From the NCBI GenBank assembly GCA_029056055.1, contig JAIDCC010000098.1:1-64000 (forward strand): a stretch of 64,000 nucleotides of DNA, given 5' to 3'. Under the pieces are notes generated by a model, which made no database searches, was not told where the DNA came from, and saw only the letters and a program-made list of their open reading frames with translations. Origin of the DNA: Duncaniella sp. (GTDB lineage: Bacteria; Bacteroidota; Bacteroidia; Bacteroidales; Muribaculaceae). Below, one piece after another: positions 1 to 7,479 of the stretch; position 1 is the stretch's first letter, and every line of letters begins with the position of its first letter. The translations under genes were made by a program, and so were the position numbers.

Positions 1-2
1 CG

Positions 3-1970
3 TGCGAGGACATTTGCGACGAGCTTGTCGGCGTGTACCCCAAGACTTTCAAATTCGTGGGCTGGCATCCGTTTTGCAGGTGTATCGTAGTGCCTAAACT
101 CGCCGACGAAGATGAGTTCATCGCGCGTCAGCAAGCACTCATAGACGGCGAGGAAGTGCCGGAGGGAGGATACAGCGGCGAGGTCACGGAATACCCGGAG
201 GGATTCACAAGCTGGGTTAATGACAACGCCGAGCGCATCGAGAACGCCACGAGCGAGCCGTATTTCATTCGGGATAATAAGAAAATAGTTAACAACATCC
301 TCGGCATGAGCGATAATCCGACTTTTGCCACAAAGGTGACGGTTGGCGATAAAGAATACCTGCTGAAGGATTTGATTGCGGAATGTCGAATTGAACCAAC
401 AGAAAACGGCAAGATCTATGTTCACCCCAACCACGGCAAAAATGAACTCGCCGAGAACCTCGACTTTGCCCGCTGGAGATCCGAGATGTTCGGAGAGGAA
501 GTAATCCTTCTCCCCAATCCTGAAGGCGTAAAGAGTCCCGACAGCTATAACATTACTCGTGGCGTTAATGAAGAATATAAGATAAGCCGTACACCTACAA
601 AAAATTCAATTGATAGTCTTCTTCGAGATGGTGCAAAACAAGCAGACATTATAATTCTGGAACCACAAAAGATGGATGTCCATGAATTGAGCAATGCCAT
701 ACATAGCCGAACAAGAAGAACCGGAATTAATGAACTCAGAATAAAGATTGGATCTTATGAGGCTGTTTATTCTCGCGAACAAATCTGCACACCAGGATTC
801 AAAATAAAACCGGAAGACTTCCTCAATGAGTCAGCCTTCCGGAGTTGGGGCCAGCCGCTCAATGAGCGACCAGCCGATGCAAAGTTACGACAATTTTTCG
901 GATTAAACAAGAAAACGCCGCAAGAAATTGCCGCGGAGCGTCATGCCGTACGCGACGCTGCCGCCATACAGCAGCGTTGGAACGAGCGCAGAATTGCCAA
1001 CATCCGTAAAGCTATTGCCGACGGCCAGCTGCCCGAAGGATGCGACAAGGGGCTCGCCGAGCTATCTCCCGAGCAGTTCAACGCCCGCATTGAATCGCTT
1101 CAAAAGACCGCCAAACGCCACGCCGCAAGGACGCAACGACAAGAAGATAATATCCGACTTGCATGGCAAGAGCGTATGGAGCGAATGGAGGACGAATCAA
1201 AGCCTACTAACGTATCGTTCATTCCAGCTAAAACAATAGATAATGCAAAGGAAATTGCATCATCACTGGGCATTAAGAAAGTTAATTTCGGCGATGCTGC
1301 CATTGATGAAATCAACTTGGCCCTTGAAGTTTTGCACAAAGCGTCAAGCCAAATGGATTTTGAACTTGATTACTTCTTTTTGGGGCAAGACATACACAAG
1401 CAATCAAAGAGTTTTACTAAACCCGTCGGCGGATTTTATAATGCTGACCGTAACACAATGGCGATTGACTTAACAACATTCAGGAAATCGAATTTCACCC
1501 CCATTGTTAGTTATAAAGACAAGATCGTTTCCTTGCGCAATAATATCGCAAGCCTTGAAAGGCAAATCGAGCAGTCCGAAGCGCGTTTGGGTCGAAGCAA
1601 GGCAATGGATAAAATGATGAAAGCGGACATTAGGATGTTCCGCTCAAGAATTGCCGACGTTGAAATCAAGATCAATCAATTTGAGAAGTTGATCGCAAGC
1701 GGCAATGACGCTTTGCCGTTTACGGTCGCTGCATCATTTGAGGATGTGAAGAAACAAGTTCAAGCCGAAATTTGGCATGAAATAGGACATTACGTTGACC
1801 ATAAGACCGGGCAACTAAGGTTCAAAGAGGGCAATTTCATTTCCGAGTATTGCAAAGACATGAGGGGTGAAGAATTTGCCGAATGGTTCTCTTACTACAA
1901 GATGAACGGCGAAAAGGGAGTACCGGCTGATTTATTGAAAATTTTCAAGAGCATAGAACGTAAGCACTAA
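3..1970 (+). CDS. MuF-like minor head protein with internal CdiA-type nuclease and C-terminal zincin domain (5' partial)
   Basis: The reading frame is already open at the window edge, so the N-terminus is missing. The first visible residues carry the GWHPFCRC motif that ends the Mu gpF/SPP1 gp7 head-morphogenesis domain; such proteins sit at the portal and can enter the host with the DNA. At about residues 130-270 there is a CdiA C-terminal nuclease-like domain: a PDSYN motif, then EEYK (a D...ExK nuclease core), then KQADIIILE. A charged helical linker follows. The last third is a MuF-associated zincin-like domain with HEIGH (HExxH, codons from 1776) and a downstream EEFAEWF that could give the third zinc ligand. 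The nuclease and zincin stretches look richer in AT than the neighbouring head genes, as expected of exchanged toxin cassettes. MuF polymorphic toxins are a known family; activity here is inferred. Confidence 0.82.
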   Translation, partial: CEDICDELVGVYPKTFKFVGWHPFCRCIVVPKLADEDEFIARQQALIDGEEVPEGGYSGEVTEYPEGFTSWVNDNAERIENATSEPYFIRDNKKIVNNILGMSDNPTFATKVTVGDKEYLLKDLIAECRIEPTENGKIYVHPNHGKNELAENLDFARWRSEMFGEEVILLPNPEGVKSPDSYNITRGVNEEYKISRTPTKNSIDSLLRDGAKQADIIILEPQKMDVHELSNAIHSRTRRTGINELRIKIGSYEAVYSREQICTPGFKIKPEDFLNESAFRSWGQPLNERPADAKLRQFFGLNKKTPQEIAAERHAVRDAAAIQQRWNERRIANIRKAIADGQLPEGCDKGLAELSPEQFNARIESLQKTAKRHAARTQRQEDNIRLAWQERMERMEDESKPTNVSFIPAKTIDNAKEIASSLGIKKVNFGDAAIDEINLALEVLHKASSQMDFELDYFFLGQDIHKQSKSFTKPVGGFYNADRNTMAIDLTTFRKSNFTPIVSYKDKIVSLRNNIASLERQIEQSEARLGRSKAMDKMMKADIRMFRSRIADVEIKINQFEKLIASGNDALPFTVAASFEDVKKQVQAEIWHEIGHYVDHKTGQLRFKEGNFISEYCKDMRGEEFAEWFSYYKMNGEKGVPADLLKIFKSIERKH

Positions 1971-1971
1971 C

Positions 1972-2032
1972 CCAATCAAAGGACGTGCGACAATTAAGCA
2001 GATGCACCTCATCTTCGAGAGCATGGAGGAGT
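1972..2032 (+). pseudogene. Displaced C-terminal tail of an older MuF-type protein
   Basis: Directly after the MuF stop, another frame reads a short protein-like end (GRATIKQMHLIFESMEE, then TAG) with no start codon. It resembles the kind of tail that ends MuF/zincin proteins (compare LLKIFKSIERKH in the intact gene), so it is read as a leftover of a replaced or frameshifted C-terminus. The stretch is short, so chance cannot be excluded. Confidence 0.35.
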
Positions 2033-2052
2033 AGGAGCCGCTACTCGGGAGT

Positions 2053-2075
2053 GAAATCAGCGAATTTCATTTTTC
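2053..2075 (+). terminator. Weak hairpin with T-run downstream of the MuF gene
   Basis: GAAAT (2053-2057) and ATTTC (2064-2068) can pair around a 6-base loop and are followed on the plus strand by ATTTTTCGG. The stem is short and AT-rich. Its position between the end of the MuF gene and the convergent minus-strand genes fits a terminator, but the evidence is thin. Confidence 0.25.
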
Positions 2076-2299
2076 GGATTGGTTTGAGGTTTGGAGAAAA
2101 GGGGGTGGCGAGAGATTACGCACGTGCGCGTGGCTTTCGGAGAGCCGACAGCAACACCCCTATCCCAAAGGGTGCGCAGGGTGCAGCCAATCTGGGCAGG
2201 AGAGAAGCGGTCGAAGATTGCCGCCAAGGAGGTGAAATACCACTCGCACGACCCCTCGACAGGGGTGTGAAATTGCACTTTGATTACTGACTTTTCCAT
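2057..2299 (-). CDS. Small conserved-looking prophage protein (80 aa), function unknown
   Basis: The 80-residue product has a protein-like composition (QFHTPVEGSCEWYFTSLAAIF near the N-terminus, a central TLWDRGVAVG, and TCVISR near the end) and no signal peptide or membrane segment. It is the last of four minus-strand small genes inserted in the head-gene region and transcribed against the structural genes. The start ATG at 2299 follows an AT-rich leader. I recognise no function; proteins of this style recur in Bacteroidetes phages and may be accessory or regulatory. Confidence 0.55.
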   Translation of the reverse strand: MEKSVIKVQFHTPVEGSCEWYFTSLAAIFDRFSPAQIGCTLRTLWDRGVAVGSPKATRTCVISRHPLFSKPQTNPKNEIR

Positions 2300-2454
2300 A
2301 GAGTTGAGTTATTTTTAGCGAATTTTGCGCTCAGTTGTCGTAGATAGTTCGGATTGGGGAACGAACCACCCGGAAGCGGTTCACTCCTTCGAGTTGCTTA
2401 AATTTGGCAATCTGAAAATTCTTCAGCTTGAGGCTCTTTTATGTGAGTCACAAA
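2300..2454. other. Intergenic stretch inside the moron cassette
   Basis: About 155 bases lie between two minus-strand genes. They hold a GAACC...GGTTC inverted repeat (about 2360-2380) and, on the minus strand at 2331-2438, a 35-codon open frame with no ATG (it reads ...KNFQIAKFKQLEGVNRFRVV...). This frame could be the relic of a lost small gene. No convincing gene or promoter is seen. Confidence 0.3.
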
Positions 2455-2655
2455 TCAGTGACGGTTTAGAGATTTCATTTGAGACTTGTACAAGTAAGCT
2501 GAAAGAGCCGCGCGGAGAGTTTTTGGGCGCTCCATAATGAGCTTAGCAACGTTAGCGGCGGAATATTCCGCATGAACATCTGACGCAATAAAAGCGTCAA
2601 GCGCTTGCACGACATTTTTGGCGTAGGTCTGAGCGGGAGTAAGAGGTTTGGTCAT
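2455..2655 (-). CDS. Small prophage protein (66 aa), function unknown
   Basis: The start is taken as the ATG at 2655, because the leader just upstream (ACAACAACA before ATG) resembles that of the first gene of the cassette and the longer frame runs back into the neighbouring gene. The product is soluble and probably helical (TYAKNVVQALDAFIASDVHAEY, KTLRAALSAYLYKSQMK). The 16 bases of leader at 2657-2672 are perfectly complementary to the predicted 5' end of an RNA encoded at about 26143. That makes this gene a candidate target of antisense control. No family is recognised. Confidence 0.55.
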   Translation of the reverse strand: MTKPLTPAQTYAKNVVQALDAFIASDVHAEYSAANVAKLIMERPKTLRAALSAYLYKSQMKSLNRH

Positions 2656-2705
2656 TGTTGTTGTGGAGTTGGAGTGGCGACCGGGAAGTCGCAACTCGGT
2701 TAGAC

Positions 2706-2948
2706 TTAAAGGGCGGCAAGAATAGCCTGGCACTCGGCTTCCGAGAGTCCGGAGAGAGAATAACAGTTGTTGAATTCGTCGAAGCACCGGGCAGCTCCGT
2801 TCTTGCCGTGGCGATATACGCCGCAGATATTTCCATAACCCATCATTGAGTTGTTGGGCACACGGACGAGGGAGGAAAGTCGGCGCTCGCCACCAATCGG
2901 AAGTGAAAGGATGGAGGCGCGGAGCGCTGAACGAAAGGTACGAGCCAT
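2706..2948 (-). CDS. Small prophage protein (80 aa) preceded by a G10/C10 tract
   Basis: The 80-residue product begins MARTFRSALR and ends LSGLSEAECQAILAAL; the middle holds NICGVYRHGKNGAARCFDEFNNCYSLS, with three cysteines. No known family is recognised. The ATG at 2948 is preferred, but the frame stays open upstream through the homopolymer to a TTG at 2984, directly next to the stop of the upstream gene. Expression may therefore depend on the length of the C10 tract at 2959-2968. It lies in the middle of the minus-strand moron cassette. Confidence 0.55.
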   Translation of the reverse strand: MARTFRSALRASILSLPIGGERRLSSLVRVPNNSMMGYGNICGVYRHGKNGAARCFDEFNNCYSLSGLSEAECQAILAAL

Positions 2949-2958
2949 AACGCAGGGC

Positions 2959-2968
2959 GGGGGGGGGG
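2959..2968. repeat. Homopolymeric G10 tract (C10 on the coding strand)
   Basis: Ten consecutive G bases lie 11-20 bases upstream of the start codon of the small gene at 2706-2948. Tracts of this length are prone to slipped-strand changes in bacteria. Here the tract would alter the translation-initiation region, or the frame of an upstream TTG start. Confidence 0.6.
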
Positions 2969-2984
2969 TTAAAGGGTGAGACAA

Positions 2985-3227
2985 TTACTTGCAGTAAAAG
3001 GAGATTTTCAGACCGCGACGGAGCTTGCAGACGCAGACATCATCGAGGCAACGAGTAGCGCGGTCAAGGAGTTTGTTGAACATCTCCACGCCGATGAGGG
3101 CAATCATGCCCGCCACGCCGACGAGCTTGTTGATGCGATTGCCGAGGGCGTCAACGCCGCTCACTTTCAGGCGGTAGTTGCGGTTGATGAATTTGGAGGA
3201 GAAGCGTAGGGTAGCGGTCTTTTTCAT
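2985..3227 (-). CDS. First gene of the moron cassette; small basic protein (80 aa)
   Basis: The product starts MKKTATLRFSSKFINRNYRLKV, has a hydrophobic middle (LVGVAGMIALIGVEMFNKLL) and ends with a basic, cysteine-containing tail (CVCKLRRGLKISFYCK). The leader holds ACAACAACAGAAATG. It is the promoter-proximal gene of the minus-strand cassette. The hydrophobic stretch is borderline for a membrane helix. I recognise no function. Its leader shares a partial CAACAAC match with the leader of the gene at 2455-2655. Confidence 0.55.
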   Translation of the reverse strand: MKKTATLRFSSKFINRNYRLKVSGVDALGNRINKLVGVAGMIALIGVEMFNKLLDRATRCLDDVCVCKLRRGLKISFYCK

Positions 3228-3277
3228 TTCTGTTGTTGTTTTGAGTTTGGTCGCATGCTTATCTCAAAAGCACACCG

Positions 3278-3285
3278 CAAAGTTA
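3278..3285 (-). promoter_or_regulatory. Promoter -7 element for the minus-strand moron cassette
   Basis: On the minus strand this reads TAACTTTG, matching the Bacteroidetes TAnnTTTG element, about 50 bases upstream of the first cassette gene. No good TTTG partner is seen at the usual distance, so the promoter may be weak or activated. Confidence 0.45.
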
Positions 3286-3403
3286 AGGAGTATTTTTGAA
3301 ATAACCTCACATTTTTGCTAAAAATTTTCAACTTCTTTGTTTATTTTTTCGTAATTTGTTGGCTCATTGCGTATGAATAAGAGAATATTTTCACAGAAAA
3401 AAT

Positions 3404-3420
3404 TGCTTATTCAATAAGCA
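3404..3420. promoter_or_regulatory. Perfect 7-bp inverted repeat, candidate operator
   Basis: TGCTTAT, three spacer bases, then ATAAGCA form a perfect inverted repeat. It lies between the divergent moron cassette and the scaffold gene, about 20 bases upstream of the rightward -7 box. A dimeric regulator binding site is the simplest reading; the regulator is not in the window. Confidence 0.4.
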
Positions 3421-3438
3421 TTATTCCGAATTTATTTG

Positions 3439-3464
3439 TAAATTTGCGGTCAACTAATTAGTTG
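3439..3464 (+). promoter_or_regulatory. Rightward promoter -7 box and overlapping 14-bp palindrome
   Basis: TAAATTTG (3439-3446) matches the Bacteroidetes -7 element. The expected transcription start (about 3451-3453) falls inside CAACTAATTAGTTG (3451-3464), which is identical to its own reverse complement. The scaffold ATG follows at 3469, so the leader is only about 17 bases. Palindrome over the start site suggests operator control or a structured 5' end. Confidence 0.5.
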
Positions 3465-3468
3465 CTAT

Positions 3469-4215
3469 ATGAAACAGGCAATCATCACAGCTCTCAACGG
3501 CAAGTTCACCGGGGTGAGCGAAGCAATTCTCGGTCGGGTCGCTGACAAACTCATCAGCAGCGGCAAGGTCAAAAAAACGGAAGACATCGCGGACGCAGTA
3601 GCGGGCGTGACGTTTCAATCAGTTCTCGAAAACTACGGCGACAGCCGCGCAGACGAAGCGCAGAAGACCGCCGTCAAGAACTACGAGAACAAACATCACA
3701 TCAAAGACGGCAAACCCGTGGACGGTGGCAACAACGGTGGAGACAAATCCGCCGGGGTGCAGACGTCAACCGGACAGGGTGGAGCAAATCTGACGACCTC
3801 ATCTCAGCAGCCGGAAGCTGAAACTCCTGCATGGGCGCAGGCCATCATTGAACAAAACAAGGCACTCAGCGAGCGCCTTGACGCAATGCAGCAGGAAAAG
3901 ACGACCAACAACCGTCAGCAGCAGCTCGCCGACATCCTCAAAGACGCTCCCGATAGTGTCCGCAGTCGGTATGAAAAGGACTTCGGCCGCATGACGTTCA
4001 AGGACGACGACGACTTCACCTCGTGGCTCACAGAGCTCACCCCGGAGGTGCAGAAAATTACGGCGGACTTCGGCGCCAAGGGGGGTGTTGTCACCAAACC
4101 GCTCGGAGGTCAGGGCAACAGTGGAAACACCGAGCCTAACCCCTACCTGAAAGCTCGCGTCGAGGAGCGAGCACAAGCCGCAACGACAGCCCCGGCTATC
4201 CAAGGGCTTTCATAA
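3469..4215 (+). CDS. Scaffold-like phage head protein (248 aa)
   Basis: The protein sits directly before the head decoration and capsid genes, the usual place of a scaffold or internal head protein. The N-terminal part is helical (KQAIITALNGKFTGVSEAIL). A flexible Gly/Gln/Ser/Thr-rich middle comes next (about residues 80-118), then a predicted coiled coil (AIIEQNKALSERLDAMQQEK). An acidic section (FKDDDDFTSWLTEL) precedes a low-complexity tail. No protease motif is seen. Function is inferred from position and composition. Confidence 0.6.
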   Translation: MKQAIITALNGKFTGVSEAILGRVADKLISSGKVKKTEDIADAVAGVTFQSVLENYGDSRADEAQKTAVKNYENKHHIKDGKPVDGGNNGGDKSAGVQTSTGQGGANLTTSSQQPEAETPAWAQAIIEQNKALSERLDAMQQEKTTNNRQQQLADILKDAPDSVRSRYEKDFGRMTFKDDDDFTSWLTELTPEVQKITADFGAKGGVVTKPLGGQGNSGNTEPNPYLKARVEERAQAATTAPAIQGLS

Positions 4216-4239
4216 CCTTAACCCCACCCCAAGAACGCA

Positions 4240-4791
4240 ATGGAAATCAATTTCAAGTTCAAGGAAGCTGCCAAGGTCGACCCCGTTCGCATTGAGCAGG
4301 TAATTGCCGAGAAGCCCGGCGGCGGTCTGGTGGCTAACCCCTCATTCGAGGTAGCACCCACCACCGCAGTAGCGGAGCAGGACGGCAAGTTCGTGCCCAT
4401 TAAAGACTACCGCCTTGCCGCAGCCGTAGTGGCCGCAGACACTACAATCAAGATTGAGAAGGGCTCCGGCGTGGCCGTTGGCGACATCATCGGCCACGGC
4501 AAGCTCGGCGTCAAGTGCACCAAGGTTGACAACAGCAACGCCGACTACGACGTTGTGACCGTAACCCTCGGAAAGGAGATTGCCGCCGACACCGTGCTCT
4601 ATCAGGCCAAAGAAGCGTCAGCAGACGCAGCAGAGCCGATTCACACCCCGGCCTACGTCGTAGGCAACCGTGTTCCGGCCAATGAGGGCGACTTCCCCGT
4701 GCGCCTGATTAACGGCGCAAACCTCCGCAAAGAAACAGCGTGCATCGCCCCGGAGGTAGCCGCCCTGCTTCCCCTCATCACACTTGTTTAA
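4240..4791 (+). CDS. Head fibre or decoration-like protein (183 aa)
   Basis: The protein lies immediately upstream of the major capsid gene. It has beta-rich, Ala/Val-rich sequence with a central VVAADTTIKIEKGSGVAVGDII segment, like capsid decoration or head-fibre proteins found next to capsid genes in Bacteroidetes prophages. It has no signal peptide or membrane segment. The assignment rests on position and general sequence character. Confidence 0.5.
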   Translation: MEINFKFKEAAKVDPVRIEQVIAEKPGGGLVANPSFEVAPTTAVAEQDGKFVPIKDYRLAAAVVAADTTIKIEKGSGVAVGDIIGHGKLGVKCTKVDNSNADYDVVTVTLGKEIAADTVLYQAKEASADAAEPIHTPAYVVGNRVPANEGDFPVRLINGANLRKETACIAPEVAALLPLITLV

Positions 4792-4817
4792 CCTTAACCC
4801 CATAGGAGAACACTAAA

Positions 4818-5933
4818 ATGGCAGATATGCACAAACCTTTGTTTGACATCGACCAGTCCGGTATGGAGGTCGAGGTCAACAGCTACAAACCCGGCAACGG
4901 CCTGGCGTGGCCTACTCTTTTCCCCCTCAAATTCTCGCCCAAGTTCGACATCAAAGGCCTGGAGGGAGACGAGGGTATTCCCGTGGCCGCAGAACGTGTA
5001 GCGTTCAATGCCAAAGCACCCAAAAAGACGCGCAAGACCGTCGGCTCCTGGAACGGCAGGCTCGGCAAATACGCCGTGAGCCGCGAAAAGGAGGAAATCG
5101 AAATCAACGAATACAATGACCTCCGCACCCTCGCGGCCGCTAACACCGAGGACAAGGCCACCGCTCGTTACCTCGTAGACCTCATTTACGACGACCTCAC
5201 ATTCGTGCGCGACGCGATGGACTACAAGATGGAAATCGACTGCATGCGCATCGGCTCGTCGGGCGTTCACGACTTCCCCGCAAAGATTGACGGTGACATG
5301 GCAACCGCCGACACAATCAACTTCAACGTGCCAAAGGAAAATTTCGTGGGCGTGACAACCGCGTGGAGCGACAGCGAGAACGCCGACGGCCTGAAAGACA
5401 TTCAGGCTCAGCAGAAGCGCATAGCAGATAAGGGCGGCAAAAAGCCCATGTTCGCCATCATGGAGAAAGTCAAGTACGAACAGCTCGAAGCGCAAAAAAA
5501 GACGGCTCGCCGCCTGTTTCCTGCTATCAGCGACGTAAACCTGATAACCGCTGACCAGATCACTCTAGAGGGCATCAACAAGTACATGCGTAAAAAAGGC
5601 TGGCCGCAGATTCTCGTAATCGACACATACGCCACCATCGAGAACAAAAAAGGCGATAAGGTAACAATCAAGCCGTGGAATGAGAACGTGGTAACTCTCG
5701 CTCCCATCGCACAGCTCGGCTGGACCTATTACAAACCCGTCCCCGTCGTTCAGGATACCGCCGCCCTCCAGTCGCAGGCAACCTACTACAAAATCACCCG
5801 TTACTCGGAGCTCAACCCCATGCTGGAAGTGACTATGGCGGAAGCCTACGCACAGCCCGGACTCATCAACCGCGCAAGCCTCGTGTTCATCAACACCGCT
5901 AATACCAAATGGGCTAACGGCGCAGAAGCATGA
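4818..5933 (+). CDS. Major capsid protein (371 aa)
   Basis: The size, position between decoration and head-completion genes, and sequence character suit a major capsid protein of the HK97-fold 'protein E' type. Features include an early NLYSY-like motif replaced by EINEYNDLRTLA, a long central helix (YLVDLIYDDLTFVRDAMDYK), and a C-terminal region with LGWTYYKPVPVVQD and YYKITRYSELNPML. The start ATG is preceded by AGGAG (4804-4808), unusually good for this genome and in keeping with high expression. The stop overlaps the next start (ATGA). Confidence 0.8.
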   Translation: MADMHKPLFDIDQSGMEVEVNSYKPGNGLAWPTLFPLKFSPKFDIKGLEGDEGIPVAAERVAFNAKAPKKTRKTVGSWNGRLGKYAVSREKEEIEINEYNDLRTLAAANTEDKATARYLVDLIYDDLTFVRDAMDYKMEIDCMRIGSSGVHDFPAKIDGDMATADTINFNVPKENFVGVTTAWSDSENADGLKDIQAQQKRIADKGGKKPMFAIMEKVKYEQLEAQKKTARRLFPAISDVNLITADQITLEGINKYMRKKGWPQILVIDTYATIENKKGDKVTIKPWNENVVTLAPIAQLGWTYYKPVPVVQDTAALQSQATYYKITRYSELNPMLEVTMAEAYAQPGLINRASLVFINTANTKWANGAEA

Positions 5934-6253
5934 ACGTAGCGCAGTCATTGAAAAGCCTATCGGCATACCCCGTTCCCTCGGCCACGTTGCAAGACATAGC
6001 CGAGGGGGCAGGGCTGTCGATTGACACCGAGCTGACGCAGGAACTCCGCAAAAGCAGCGAGTTCCGCCGCGCCAAGGCCGGGGTGTACATATTCCTCTCC
6101 GAAGCGCCAAACGTGCAGCAGAACGGAATATCGTACAGCTTTTCGGACGGCGAACGCAACCGGCTTCGGAGCCGTGGGCTGGCAATTCTCGAAGAATTAG
6201 GCGACACGTCCGACACGGGCGTGAGCTTTGGCTACCAAGGAGAGGACTTATGA
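5930..6253 (+). CDS. Head-completion (connector-like) protein, 107 aa
   Basis: A small soluble protein overlapping the capsid gene by four bases (ATGA) and the next gene in the same way, so translation is probably coupled. Its position right after the capsid gene is that of head-tail connector subunits. The N-terminal half is helical (LQDIAEGAGLSIDTELTQEL) and the C-terminal half holds SYSFSDGERNRLRSRG. I cannot assign it to a named connector family. Confidence 0.55.
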   Translation: MNVAQSLKSLSAYPVPSATLQDIAEGAGLSIDTELTQELRKSSEFRRAKAGVYIFLSEAPNVQQNGISYSFSDGERNRLRSRGLAILEELGDTSDTGVSFGYQGEDL

Positions 6254-6585
6254 TTATCCCGAACGGAACACTGCAGACGATAGAAACCACCGGCGGCGGC
6301 ATGGTGAATGGCAAGCCTATTCCCGTGCAGGAGACGCTCGGCGCACCTATCGAGTGCAACATCAAGACCAACACAAGCAACAACCACGGACGAAGCGTGG
6401 ACGGCATTTTCAAGCGCACGGAATACACCGTGTTGATTGATATTGTCGCCGAGCAGACGTTCAAGGCCGAGCGCGTAGTGCTGACCGACAACCGAGGTCA
6501 GCGCATGGGCGAGTTCCGTGTTCAGGATATTCAGCACCTCGACTACGTGGAGGCCATTCAAATCGCTTTAAGCCACGCAGACTGA
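6250..6585 (+). CDS. Head-closure or minor capsid-like protein, 111 aa
   Basis: The protein is beta-rich (IIPNGTLQTIETTGG, TEYTVLIDIVAEQTFKAERVVL), as in head-tail stopper proteins that form small barrels. It is the second gene after the capsid gene and is coupled through ATGA to the gene before it. The match is by gene order and predicted structure only. Confidence 0.5.
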   Translation: MIIPNGTLQTIETTGGGMVNGKPIPVQETLGAPIECNIKTNTSNNHGRSVDGIFKRTEYTVLIDIVAEQTFKAERVVLTDNRGQRMGEFRVQDIQHLDYVEAIQIALSHAD

Positions 6586-6587
6586 CA

Positions 6588-7046
6588 ATGCCAATCAAGC
6601 AGACTACACCCCGGAAAGCATTACAAGGCTACATTGACCGACGGCTTGACTATATAATGAGCTTGGTGGTGGATGATTTATGTCGTGCAGGTGAGGAAAT
6701 TATCATACACGCACGAGACCCAAACCGCCAAAGGTACACTGACCAAACCGGCAACCTCACAAGCTCGATTGGTTATGCTGTTATCTGGGACGGCCAGATT
6801 GTTGTCCAAAGTGACTTCGAGCCTGTCAGAGGCAAACTCGGGAGCCTAGGCGTTGACGGGTCAAAGCAAGGTGAAAAATTCCTACAACAGCTCATCAAGA
6901 AGAACGGCAGAGGCATTGTGCTCATTGCTGTGGCCGGTATGCCCTATGCAGCCTACGTGGAGGCAATGGGCAAAGACGTCCTCGACTCAGCCGAGATAAA
7001 GGCAAACGAGATAGTAAAAAGATTGTTAAGCAAGTTAAAATTTTGA
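6588..7046 (+). CDS. Tail-completion (HK97 gp10-like) protein, 152 aa
   Basis: A gene of this size in the third place after the capsid gene is usually the gp10-type neck/tail-completion protein. Features that suit this are an N-terminal helix, the YTDQTGNLTSSIGY segment with the TGxLxxSI pattern of gp10-like proteins, and the C-terminal GMPYAAYVEAMG, a common ending (YAxxVEFG-like) of that family. These motifs make it the best supported of the small neck genes. Confidence 0.65.
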   Translation: MPIKQTTPRKALQGYIDRRLDYIMSLVVDDLCRAGEEIIIHARDPNRQRYTDQTGNLTSSIGYAVIWDGQIVVQSDFEPVRGKLGSLGVDGSKQGEKFLQQLIKKNGRGIVLIAVAGMPYAAYVEAMGKDVLDSAEIKANEIVKRLLSKLKF

Positions 7047-7054
7047 CACTATTC

Positions 7055-7468
7055 ATGGCAATTAGATCAACGGCAATTATCGAGCAGCAGATGTACGAAT
7101 ATTTGGAGGGATTCATGGCCGACAAGGTCAGCGGCGGCTTCTATCCAAGCGACTGCCGCCCCGGCAACTCCACGCAAGAGGATGCCGTGCTTACCGTGTC
7201 TTATGCCAACGCAAGTCAAATCCAAGCAGGGAGAGCGAAACTCAACATCTACGTTCCGGATATTGATTGCGGCAGCAACCGCCTCGTACCAAACAAGGCG
7301 CGCCTCCAAGAGCTGACGCAGTTAGATGAAGCAGTCATCAACACCCTCAACGAAGCCGACACGGACTATCTCTACTACCTTTCCGCCGCCACCCATACGA
7401 TTGGCGACCCGGACATAAGGCAGCATTTCGTTAACATCAACATCGGATTCAAACTAATCACCTTCTAA
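7055..7468 (+). CDS. Tail-terminator-like protein, 137 aa
   Basis: I choose the ATG at 7055; an upstream TTG (7043) overlaps the previous stop but adds only four residues. The protein lies between the gp10-like gene and the tail tube gene, the normal place of the tail terminator. It contains NIYVPDIDCGSNRLVPNKARLQEL and a C-terminal strand-rich end (HFVNINIGFKLITF), which suits a small alpha/beta ring protein. Assignment by position. Confidence 0.5.
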   Translation: MAIRSTAIIEQQMYEYLEGFMADKVSGGFYPSDCRPGNSTQEDAVLTVSYANASQIQAGRAKLNIYVPDIDCGSNRLVPNKARLQELTQLDEAVINTLNEADTDYLYYLSAATHTIGDPDIRQHFVNINIGFKLITF

Positions 7469-7479
7469 CTCTACTAATA

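Noticed and set aside
1985..2290. Plus-strand frame after the MuF gene as an immunity gene
   Set aside because: Composition is Arg/Ser-rich and unlike a real protein, and it overlaps a better minus-strand gene at 2057-2299.
2331..2438. Minus-strand 35-codon frame in the moron cassette
   Set aside because: It looks protein-like but has no ATG and no leader; at most a relic.
4794..5495. Minus-strand frame of 233 codons opposite the capsid gene
   Set aside because: Val/His/Cys-rich shadow of a strongly supported capsid gene.
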